This document shows, in pieces, positions 45,382-52,522 of a stretch of 52,522 nt of DNA (positions are counted from its first letter, which is position 1; every line of letters begins with the position of its first letter). Source of the DNA: a bacterium. Its GTDB lineage: Bacteria > Planctomycetota > Planctomycetia > Planctomycetales > Planctomycetaceae. Where the stretch lies: positions 1-52,522 of the forward strand of contig WGMU01000083.1 in the NCBI GenBank assembly GCA_016124895.1. The letters run 5' to 3'. A program made the translations under genes and the position numbers. Under the pieces are notes generated by a model. The model worked only from the letters and a program-made list of their open reading frames with translations. It had not been told where the DNA came from and did not search any database.

Positions 45382-46560
45382 ATGAGACGGGCAACCGTAC
45401 TGGCATGTGCAGGTCTTGCCCTGATTGCCGTTTGGGCCGTGTTGACGTTTCAGTCCCGTGACGAGTCCCGGACGGAACTGGACAGCAGTCGCGCCGGAAC
45501 TCAGGCAGGACCGAGGATGGCGGACGTCGGTGGTCATCTGGGAGATGCTGCGTGTAGCCAATGCCACCCGGACCAGATGCAGGCACACTCGGCCAGCGGG
45601 CACTCGCATACGTTTCGGGCAGCCGCCGATGTCGACTTCATTTCGGAATTGAACGGCCTGAGATTTCGCGACCCAAAGCGCGACGTCGAGTTCCACTACC
45701 TCGCGGATCAGCAGAGCCTGTCTGTGACGCTGCCGGCCCTGTTTGGTGACGAGCCGTTCCCGCTGGATTACGCCTTTGGATCCGGTCTGCACGCAGTGAC
45801 CTTCGTCACGCTCGTTCCGGATCTCTCAGTTCCTGGTGAGAGTCTCGGCGTCGAGCACCGCATGTCGTGGATTACCGGCAGTGGTCCCGGAGTGACGCCA
45901 CAGACGCTTCCCGAGGAACTGCACTCTGACGTCGAGTACTTCGGGCGCCTGCTCGCGGGCGAACGCCTGGAGCGTTGTTTTGGCTGCCACACGACAACGT
46001 GCCGGATTCAGGATCAGCGACTTGTCGACCTTCGGCCGAATGTCGGATGCGAACGCTGTCACGGACCGGGGAAACGGCACGTGCAGGCCGTCAACGCTGG
46101 GGCAGAGGACCTGGCCATTCGAGTGACCCGACCGACTGATGACGCGGCTGCCGAAGTGGCTGCCTGTGCCGAGTGTCATCGTGGAGCCGAGCGAGTGCCT
46201 CCCGAAGAACTCTTCGCAGAGAACTCGATGCTCGTACGGTTTCAGCCGATCGGTCTCGTTCAATCGGCCTGTTACCTGAGAAGCGAGGGAAAGCTGGGTT
46301 GCTCCTCGTGTCACGATCCGCACGCTCCGGCGGCGTCCCGCACGACCGCGGAGTACGAAGCGGTGTGTCTCAAATGCCACGATACCGAAGCGCCAGATCG
46401 GCAGTGTTCGGTTGAGCCGACATCTGGATGCGTTGCCTGTCATATGCCACCGGTTAATGTGCTTTACACGTGGCAGTTTCATGACCATTGGATTCGCGTG
46501 CGAGACGAACCACAGGATCCTCGCGTGAGTTCGAGCGGCGGGAACTCCGATCGTGACTGA
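45382..46560 (+). CDS. Heptaheme c-type cytochrome
   Basis: A 392-residue membrane-anchored or exported protein (MRRATVLACAGLALIAVWAV). Seven CxxCH heme sites are present: Cys58 (CSQCH), 199 (CFGCH), 223 (CERCH), 262 (CAECH), 307 (CSSCH), 329 (CLKCH) and 350 (CVACH). Several extra His residues can serve as distal ligands. The arrangement resembles the cytochrome c554/DmsE-like multiheme group often used in extracellular or periplasmic electron transfer. The ATG at 45382 has AGGGA at seven-base spacing and gives a clean signal; the frame is open from 45298. Its stop overlaps the start of the SGNH/TPR gene by 8 nt, so the two are translationally coupled. Confidence 0.9.
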   Translation: MRRATVLACAGLALIAVWAVLTFQSRDESRTELDSSRAGTQAGPRMADVGGHLGDAACSQCHPDQMQAHSASGHSHTFRAAADVDFISELNGLRFRDPKRDVEFHYLADQQSLSVTLPALFGDEPFPLDYAFGSGLHAVTFVTLVPDLSVPGESLGVEHRMSWITGSGPGVTPQTLPEELHSDVEYFGRLLAGERLERCFGCHTTTCRIQDQRLVDLRPNVGCERCHGPGKRHVQAVNAGAEDLAIRVTRPTDDAAAEVAACAECHRGAERVPPEELFAENSMLVRFQPIGLVQSACYLRSEGKLGCSSCHDPHAPAASRTTAEYEAVCLKCHDTEAPDRQCSVEPTSGCVACHMPPVNVLYTWQFHDHWIRVRDEPQDPRVSSSGGNSDRD

Positions 46561-48448
46561 GAAGGCCAGCAACGTGCCGCAGGCAGATTCAGGACAAGCG
46601 GAATCGTCGCCAGTTGATCCAGCACAGGCAGCAGCCGCGAACGATGGTCGGCCGGGCCAGCACCGAATTGAGCGGAAGTCAATTCGGCGAACGCTGTCGT
46701 GCCGAAAGCGCTGGGCATTCCGATCGCTGACCGTCGTGCTGTCTCTGCTGGGACTGAGTCTTGTCGAGTTGCTCCTGCGGGTGTCTGGAGTAGGAGACGA
46801 CCTGAGTCTGGTCATTCCAGTCCCGCACGCGCGCGACATTCTTCGGTACCAGATCAACCCGGATGCTGACCGCGTCTGGTGTCCAGGGCAGGGGATGGCC
46901 GGGCCGGAACCTCGACGATTCGATCTGCCCAGACCGACCGGCGTGTTCAGGATCGTTGTCGTCGGTGCGTCGACGGTGCAGGGCTTTCCGTATGCCTCTG
47001 AACTGGCTTTTCCACGTCAGCTCGAAGTGCTGCTGAACCTGCAACAGTCGAGAACGAAGGTTGAGGTGCTGAATCTGGGAGTGACTGGAGTGAGCACGAC
47101 GGTCGTCCGGGAATTTGTCAGTGAGTCGCTGAGTCTGCAGCCGGACCTGATCATCGTTCATGCCGGGCATAACGAGTTCTACGGAATCGGAGGTGTCGCC
47201 TCGACCGTTGGGACGGCGCCACACATTCTGTTCAAGACAGCGGAGTCCGCTCGCAGAACCAGACTCGGGCAGACGCTCGCACGCCTGCTTCCGACGGGGA
47301 TTCCCGATGACCAGGATCCGATTGAGGTATTGCCGGCGGATCTGGAGATCAGGCTGACCAGCGATCTGGTTGCCGCCGCAGAAGTCGCCTTTCGACGCAA
47401 TCTGCAGGCGATGGTTGCAACGACACGCGACGCAGGCATTCCGATCGTCCTGTCAACAGTCGCGGCCAACTGTCGTTCGCACAGCCCGGTCAGCGGCTTC
47501 CTGCCTGACCGTTTGACGGACACTGAACTCAGCCAGTGGAGAAACGCATTCGACGAGGGGCGTCGACTGGCAGCAGATCAGCAATCTGCCGCAGCACTGA
47601 TGCAGTTTGAGCTGGCTTTGCGAATCTCTGAAGAGTCGTCGCTGCTGCAGTACCGCAGAGCGGAGTGTCTGCTCACGCTGGGACGAGTGGCCGAGGCCGA
47701 TCAAGCGTTCCGGCTTGCCGCCGACCTTGACGGCTGCCGGTTTCGAGCGCCATCGTCATTCAGTCGAATCGTTTCCGACGTTGCTGCTGACGCAAATGAC
47801 GGCAACGTCGTCTTTGTCGACACCGGCGAGGCCATTCGACAGGCAGTGACGCAATCAACGCAGACGGCGTCTGAGTTGCCGGTCTTTCTCGAACACGTCC
47901 ACTACTCACGGCGAGGCCACGGCATTCTGGCGGAGACGCTGGCGCGTCCGCTCCTGAAGCAGTTCCTCAACGCTTCGTGGGACGATTCGATTGCAGTCGA
48001 CTCGCCGGAGTTTTCCAATCGCCTGGGTGTGCTGGCAGAAGACGATCTCGCGGCGCTGACCTTCGCCCTGGAGATCTACAATCGAGAGCCAATGCGACGG
48101 GCCTTCGATGCGCAGCGACACCAGCAGACAATCCTGCAGGCGATTTCAAGCCGGTTTGCTGGACTGACTGCTGAGGCGCAGGACGACTTCTCGGCGTTGA
48201 CGATGGAGCAGATGGGCGACGACCTTCCCATGTACCTCGCCGACCGGATTGAGCGGACAGGGAACCGGGATCGGCTGCTCAACGTATTACGCAAAGCCGT
48301 CCTGCGGCAGCCATGGTCGGCAGCACGCTGCCAGCGGCTGCTTCACGCATTACGGTCTGGAGCGGCCTTGCTGCCCGCAGAATTAACTGAGCTGAAGCTT
48401 CAGACGCGACACTGTCACGAGATCAGCACAGAGCAGGAGTCGCTTTGA
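46553..48448 (+). CDS. Membrane SGNH-hydrolase/TPR protein
   Basis: A 631-residue protein. A polar N-terminal 55 residues precede one membrane helix (about 57-77). The SGNH-like domain begins near residue 130: VVVGASTVQGFPY (Ser about 140 in place of GDSL) and IIVHAGHNEFYG (block III, about 202-212), with a late block V region HVHYSRRGHG at about 449. Between them (about 325-400) are TPR-like helices (SAAALMQFELALRISEES, LGRVAEADQAFRLAADLDG). The C-terminal 170 residues are helical and unknown. This domain mix is known from proteobacterial and planctomycete GDSL/TPR proteins, but the substrate is not. It is coupled to the cytochrome gene. Confidence 0.85.
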   Translation: MTEKASNVPQADSGQAESSPVDPAQAAAANDGRPGQHRIERKSIRRTLSCRKRWAFRSLTVVLSLLGLSLVELLLRVSGVGDDLSLVIPVPHARDILRYQINPDADRVWCPGQGMAGPEPRRFDLPRPTGVFRIVVVGASTVQGFPYASELAFPRQLEVLLNLQQSRTKVEVLNLGVTGVSTTVVREFVSESLSLQPDLIIVHAGHNEFYGIGGVASTVGTAPHILFKTAESARRTRLGQTLARLLPTGIPDDQDPIEVLPADLEIRLTSDLVAAAEVAFRRNLQAMVATTRDAGIPIVLSTVAANCRSHSPVSGFLPDRLTDTELSQWRNAFDEGRRLAADQQSAAALMQFELALRISEESSLLQYRRAECLLTLGRVAEADQAFRLAADLDGCRFRAPSSFSRIVSDVAADANDGNVVFVDTGEAIRQAVTQSTQTASELPVFLEHVHYSRRGHGILAETLARPLLKQFLNASWDDSIAVDSPEFSNRLGVLAEDDLAALTFALEIYNREPMRRAFDAQRHQQTILQAISSRFAGLTAEAQDDFSALTMEQMGDDLPMYLADRIERTGNRDRLLNVLRKAVLRQPWSAARCQRLLHALRSGAALLPAELTELKLQTRHCHEISTEQESL

Positions 48449-48484
48449 CTGCATATCGTCGACGCACCTGCCGATAGAGACTCG

Positions 48485-49486
48485 CTAGCTATCTGGCAGA
48501 TTGACTCGTTCGCTGCCGTTGCGGGTGGCGAGTGCTCTCAGAATGGCGAAGTCGGTTGTTTTGGAGAGACCTCGCGTGCTGCCGTCCGCAAGGCCGAAGT
48601 TGCAGACGTCGGCGTGCCAGCTTCCCGGTGAAACGGCGAATGTTCCCAGCGTCGTTGTTGACCATGCGTTGAAGCCGGATGGCACTGCGCTGGGACTCTG
48701 CCCGTCAGCGCCCCAGTCGGGAACCTGATCGGCATTGTCATCGGCCAGTCTTGTGCAGGCACTGATGCCGTCGCCCCAGACGCCGAAGACCGCTTCCGAA
48801 ATGAGGAAAGTGTTGCTCTCACCGTCCCGGATATCACGCAGCTTGATCCCCGAGTTTGCGTACAGCGTGCCGTTGGCAACCGTGTCTTCGGACGCTCCGG
48901 CAAATGGCGCGTCGGTTCCGGCAACGCCGCGATAATTTGTCGGGTAAAACTCCAGTTGACTTCCGGGGCCAAGCGTTGCCAGCACGCGTGCGCCGCCGAG
49001 TGCCATGCTCGGACATTCCAGCGTGTCGATGCGGACCTGCGTGGCTTCGAGATTGACTGGACTGCCACGGGAATCGGAGGTCTGCAGTCCGAGATGCCCA
49101 TTGCCCAGTTGCGGCAGGATCTGCGCCTGCCAGCTCCAGTTGTCGGAGATGTGCCACTGCGAAAATGTGGGACGCAAGGCGGAGTTCTGTGGCCAGACAG
49201 GGACAATGATTGAGGGGGCAATGTCGACCTGTGTGACGCCTCCACTGCCCAGCAGGTACCCCGACGGCAGACTGCGGTGTGAGCTTTCGTAGTTGTGACA
49301 GGCCAGAACGATCTGCTTGATATTATTCAGACATGCAGAGCGTCGCGCTGCTTCCCGCGCCCGTTGAACAGCGGGAAGCAGAATGGCTGCCAGCGCTGCA
49401 ATAATCGCAATCACGACCAGCAGCTCGATCAGGCTGAAGCCCGTTCGCTGGCTCCGCGGATTATGCGTCGCGACCTGCCGATACAT
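48485..49486 (-). CDS. DUF1559 protein with type IV pilin-like N-terminus
   Basis: A 333-residue protein. The prepilin site is [19 protein letters not shown] (cleavage before Phe17, Glu at +5), followed by [20 protein letters not shown] as in all DUF1559 proteins. The C-terminal H-x9-D-G signature is present as [18 protein letters not shown]. It should be an inner-membrane or surface pseudopilin-like protein. It is convergent with the SGNH/TPR gene and lies downstream of the Gly/Ser-rich protein gene on the same strand. No ribosome-binding site is visible before the ATG at 49486. Confidence 0.92.
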   Translation of the reverse strand: MYRQVATHNPRSQRTGFSLIELLVVIAIIAALAAILLPAVQRAREAARRSACLNNIKQIVLACHNYESSHRSLPSGYLLGSGGVTQVDIAPSIIVPVWPQNSALRPTFSQWHISDNWSWQAQILPQLGNGHLGLQTSDSRGSPVNLEATQVRIDTLECPSMALGGARVLATLGPGSQLEFYPTNYRGVAGTDAPFAGASEDTVANGTLYANSGIKLRDIRDGESNTFLISEAVFGVWGDGISACTRLADDNADQVPDWGADGQSPSAVPSGFNAWSTTTLGTFAVSPGSWHADVCNFGLADGSTRGLSKTTDFAILRALATRNGSERVNLPDS

Positions 49487-49727
49487 GCCAGTCGGTCTTC
49501 AAGGAGGAGAGAGGATATCGAACTCGACCGGACACGATGTTCAAGTTGAGCGGCTGGGTTCCGACCGTCCGTGATAAGTTCGCAGAAGCAATTGAAGTCG
49601 TCAGTTGAACCGGCGTCGTGAACTTCAGACTCTGTTCACGAACTCCGGGACGCGGACTTATTACGGCCGATTTGAACTGCAGGGCGGTCGGCAGCAGAAC
49701 GATTGCGGTTGACCAGGCCAGGTTCAC
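49461..49727 (-). CDS. Candidate small exported protein, GTG start
   Basis: An 88-codon frame between the Gly/Ser-rich protein gene and the DUF1559 gene, starting with GTG 11 nt after the upstream stop and overlapping the DUF1559 start by 26 nt. It begins [18 protein letters not shown], a possible signal peptide, and then has Ser/Thr-rich sequence such as [15 protein letters not shown]. There is no domain or strong ribosome-binding site. The spacing fits an operon, but the frame may be chance. Confidence 0.28.
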   Translation of the reverse strand: MNLAWSTAIVLLPTALQFKSAVISPRPGVREQSLKFTTPVQLTTSIASANLSRTVGTQPLNLNIVSGRVRYPLSSLKTDWHVSAGRDA

Positions 49728-49737
49728 TCTGACCGGG

Positions 49738-51066
49738 TTACGGAGTCGGCCCCGGCGTATCTGGATCAGAGATCAACGGGGAGCCTTCGCCCCCGATGTC
49801 TGGCGCCATCCCATAATCATCCGGGAACGGAATGTCCTGATTGGCGAAGGCGTCAAAGTAGCCTTCAAATTCAGAGCTGGAAGGTCCGCCGGAACCGCCG
49901 GAACCGATCGAGTCCGGCTGAGGCGACAGACCGGTTGCTGCCGTGTCGCTGTTTCCCGACGTGCCGGTTCCTTTACCGCCTGCCGTGGTTGTGCCATCTG
50001 GTCCCATGTCGTCCTCCGTGTTGCCGAAGCCGGAGCCGGATTCAGCGCTTCCCCCGGAGCCGCAGGATGTGCTTCCAGTCGTATCAGTCCCCATTGAGAC
50101 GCGAAACGAGACGCGCTGTCCGTCGCCGCCTCGGATCGATGCCGGAAAGGACGTGCTTGCTCTGGCCAGAGCTTCCTGTGACGAACGGGCGCTGATACAG
50201 CGAGTGAATGAGCGAACCATTTCGAACTGCAGGGAGCCCGCGCGGGCTTCGTACTGCTCGATCAGCACGGGGTACTTCATCATCTCCGTGCCCGTCTGGC
50301 TGGACTGTCCCGTACTGCTACCGGATCCAGCCGCACCCGATGTTCCACTGCCAGCGCCACTGCGACCGCCGCTGCCTGTCGCATAACCGGGATTCATTCC
50401 GGTCCCTGTCCCTTGTGAACGGTTGCGCGAACTGCTGCTGCGGGGGCGGATTCGAGGGATGCGTTGAGGATCGCAGTTTGCGTCAGGTCCTGTGGCGAGA
50501 CTCAATTGCTTGCGAGCGAGATCCGCGAACGGAGCGAGTCGCTGCTGATCTGCGGCGCTGAGTTCGTCGAACGGAATCAGCTCGCGATCTGCTGTTCGGA
50601 ACTGACACCACAGAACAGTCACGGGCGGCTGAGTCGCTGAGGGATCCTCAAGAGCAACCGCAACCTCGGTCAGCGTTTTCCCGAGCGCGTCTTCAAGTGC
50701 TGCCTGGCGATCGCCGTCGAGGTCCTCGCTGCTGCGGTCAGTCGAGTTGCAGTGCTCGCGGGAATACCAGCGAGTGACGATATGCAGGTTGTCGCCGACT
50801 TTCCTGAACTCATAACTGCGGGGCAGAAAGCGACTGAAGGCAGCACTGCTTCCGACCTGCCCGGATTTTTCGGATGTCCACCCGTGATGCTCAACGACGC
50901 CGCGCCACTGTGAGACAAGCGCCGACGGAATTTCGATCCGGTCGGAATCGACTCGCAGAGTGGGTGCTGCCATCGCCGACGTCTGCCAGGACAGAAACAG
51001 CAAAACGGCGATCGGCACGAGCCCGACTCGCTGGCGAATGGGGTTTCGGCACGGCTCTCTGTTCAT
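49738..51066 (-). CDS. Secreted hypothetical protein with Gly/Ser-rich segments
   Basis: A 442-residue protein with a signal peptide (about residues 1-33, core GLVPIAVLLFLSWQTSAMA). The N-terminal 150 residues are a mixed alpha/beta domain (IEIPSALVSQWRGVVEHHGW, WYSREHCNSTDRSSEDLDGD) of unknown type. Two low-complexity Gly/Ser/Thr-rich stretches lie near 205-255 and 330-410 (SGGRSGAGSGTSGAAGSGSS), separated by a folded block (EMMKYPVLIEQYEARAGSLQ). The tail is acidic with Asp-Pro repeats (SDPDTPGPTP). The ATG at 51066 is used for the signal; 29 codons upstream are ignored. It could be a surface or matrix protein; I do not recognise a family. Confidence 0.72.
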   Translation of the reverse strand: MNREPCRNPIRQRVGLVPIAVLLFLSWQTSAMAAPTLRVDSDRIEIPSALVSQWRGVVEHHGWTSEKSGQVGSSAAFSRFLPRSYEFRKVGDNLHIVTRWYSREHCNSTDRSSEDLDGDRQAALEDALGKTLTEVAVALEDPSATQPPVTVLWCQFRTADRELIPFDELSAADQQRLAPFADLARKQLSLATGPDANCDPQRIPRIRPRSSSSRNRSQGTGTGMNPGYATGSGGRSGAGSGTSGAAGSGSSTGQSSQTGTEMMKYPVLIEQYEARAGSLQFEMVRSFTRCISARSSQEALARASTSFPASIRGGDGQRVSFRVSMGTDTTGSTSCGSGGSAESGSGFGNTEDDMGPDGTTTAGGKGTGTSGNSDTAATGLSPQPDSIGSGGSGGPSSSEFEGYFDAFANQDIPFPDDYGMAPDIGGEGSPLISDPDTPGPTP

Positions 51067-51337
51067 TGTGACGGGCTCCGACCGGGGAACGAGTCGAACG
51101 CGGATCATTCGGCAAATGGCTCGTCGCCGCTTCTTCGAGGCAACTGATGTCAACCTGTCTGGCGGCCAGGAGCGTACCCTTGAGTCTGTTCGGATTCAAT
51201 CCGGCTTTGTCCGAATGTTGACAGTGCCGTGGTCTCGAATCCGCCTGAGTAAGCAGTTGCCGGTGCTTCTGGTATCGTGCTGCCGTTCCGCAGGCTGACG
51301 AAACCGAAAACAGGCTGGAAACAAGGCAGCAATCACA

Positions 51338-52522
51338 ATGGCGACTCGCCCGAATGTACTGCTCATGACGACCGACCACTGGCCGGCGCACCTGCTCGGT
51401 TGCGCCGGGCATCCGGTGATTGAAACGCCGACGCTCGACGAGCTGGCTCGCTGCGGCGTTCGCTACACGAATGCGTACAGCGAGTGTCCTGTCTGCATCC
51501 CCGCGCGGCGCAGCCTGCTGACTGGTCAGTGCCCGCGCTCTCACGGCGATCGGACGTTTCAGACGACGCTGCCGATGCCAAACGTGCCGACGATTGCCGA
51601 CTGTTTTGAGGCCGAGGGATACCAGTGCTTCGCGGTCGGCAAGCTGCATGTTTATCCGCAGCGGGCGCGCGCGGGCTTTGACGACGTGATTCTTGCCGAG
51701 GAAGGTCGGCCGCACTGGGGCGTGTGGGACGACTACGACATTTTTCTGGGTGATCGAGGTTTTGCCGGACGGCAGTTCGATCACGCGATGAGTAACAACC
51801 AGTATTCCGCGCGGCCCTGGCATCTGCCGGAAGACTGTCACGTCACGAACTGGACCGCGCGCGAAATGTCGCGAACGATCCGCCGCCGCGATCCGACTCG
51901 GCCGGGCTTCTGGTATCTGTCGTTTACGCATCCGCATCCGCCACTGGTTCCACCGCAGCACTACTGGGACCTGTATGGCGAGCGGGAACTCGACGACCCT
52001 GTGTACGGCGACTGGGTTCCAACAGACTGGCGAGTGTCTTCGAGGTCGCCGGGCGACGTATTAACCGTCGAGGAGGAAGGCTCTTCGACCGAGGTGGCCA
52101 CTCTGCCGTACCGGCTGCGGATGCAGTACGAAAGCTGGGATGTGCGCACGCGGCGAGCGATTCAAACGGGCCTGCGCGGCTTTTACTCGCTCTGCACGCA
52201 CATCGATCACCAGTTGCGGCTCGTCCTCGGAACGCTGCGCGAGGAGGGCATCCTCGATGACACGATCATTCTGGTGACGGCCGATCACGGCGACATGCTG
52301 GGCCGGCACGGTCTGTGGGCCAAGCGGCTGTACTACGAACCGTCGGCGAATGTCCCGATGATTCTTGTCGACCGGAAACGCGAACCGCGAGCAGTCCCGG
52401 ACACAACCGACGACCGCCTGACCGGCCTGCAGGATGTCATGCCGACGCTGCTCGATCTGGCCGGCCTCGACATCCCTGACTCCTGCGATGGCCGGTCGAT
52501 CGTGACCGGCGAACGCCGCGCG
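51338..52522 (+). CDS. Sulfatase (C-terminus cut by window edge)
   Basis: The first 395 residues of a type I sulfatase. The start is RPNVLLMTTDHWPAHLLG, with the metal Asp in TTDHW. The signature C53-I-P-A-R57-R-S-L-L-T-G contains the cysteine converted to formylglycine, and VGKLHVYP and TADHGDMLGRHGLW supply further active-site residues (Lys/His and Asp/His). The segment LSFTHPHPPLVPP is also family-typical. It should hydrolyse sulfate esters of polysaccharides or small molecules; no signal peptide is visible, unlike most exported planctomycete sulfatases, so a cytoplasmic or unusual export route is possible. The end lies beyond the window. Confidence 0.93.
   Translation, partial: MATRPNVLLMTTDHWPAHLLGCAGHPVIETPTLDELARCGVRYTNAYSECPVCIPARRSLLTGQCPRSHGDRTFQTTLPMPNVPTIADCFEAEGYQCFAVGKLHVYPQRARAGFDDVILAEEGRPHWGVWDDYDIFLGDRGFAGRQFDHAMSNNQYSARPWHLPEDCHVTNWTAREMSRTIRRRDPTRPGFWYLSFTHPHPPLVPPQHYWDLYGERELDDPVYGDWVPTDWRVSSRSPGDVLTVEEEGSSTEVATLPYRLRMQYESWDVRTRRAIQTGLRGFYSLCTHIDHQLRLVLGTLREEGILDDTIILVTADHGDMLGRHGLWAKRLYYEPSANVPMILVDRKREPRAVPDTTDDRLTGLQDVMPTLLDLAGLDIPDSCDGRSIVTGERRA

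Overview
The window is a GC-rich chromosomal segment of a member of the phylum Planctomycetota, probably class Planctomycetia; I cannot resolve the genus. The assignment rests on hallmark families: three DUF1501 proteins, a PSD1/DUF1549-DUF1553 protein with a planctomycete cytochrome c motif, two DUF1559 pseudopilin-like proteins, a planctomycete-type ECF sigma factor next to a large Ser/Thr kinase, a secreted sialidase and a sulfatase. I found no rRNA, tRNA, CRISPR array or transposase gene.

Layout. 1-5000: minus-strand metabolic and secreted genes (esterase cut by the left edge, SGNH hydrolase, zinc-ribbon-like protein, PQQ-type beta-propeller, methyltransferase, YpeA-like acetyltransferase). 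5292-8177: plus-strand sialidase, PIG-L deacetylase and TolB-like propeller. 8197-9993: FHA-GAF-class III cyclase. 10464-17405: a four-gene plus-strand signalling block, made of a RedB-like thioredoxin-fold protein, an 1150-residue hybrid histidine kinase with a histidine-rich membrane sensor, a receiver-HDOD protein and a second HDOD protein. 17453-23380: DUF1501, PSD1 protein and DUF1559 on the minus strand. 23702-29160: YjhG-type sugar-acid dehydratase, two paralogous mini membrane proteins, SRPBCC protein, PQQ sugar dehydrogenase and 2-hydroxyacid dehydrogenase, which together suggest sugar oxidation. 29308-31999: glutamine synthetase, a BFD-like [2Fe-2S] protein and a stand-alone CoaB. 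32434-34758: FtsK. A gene-poor kilobase (34980-36003) follows. 36004-38840: sigma factor overlapping a zinc-finger/kinase/TPR fusion. 38922-42760: two divergent DUF1501 genes. 43016-44707: a second Ser/Thr kinase. 45071-48448: lipoprotein, seven-heme cytochrome c and SGNH/TPR membrane protein, a likely operon. 48485-51066: DUF1559 and a Gly/Ser-rich secreted protein. 51338-end: sulfatase cut by the right edge.

A second layer lies between genes: six compact palindromic elements of about 75-130 bp from five sequence families, four of them in the 18.9-29.3 kb stretch. They resemble non-autonomous repeats (MITE/REPIN-like). Extended upstream ORFs of several genes run through these elements, which helps fix the true start codons.

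The best candidates for an undescribed system are the RedB-like/His-rich hybrid kinase/HDOD block at 10464-17405, which includes a receiver domain lacking its phosphoacceptor aspartate, and the sigma factor/zinc-finger kinase pair at 36004-38840. All functions are inferred from motifs read by eye; no database search was run.
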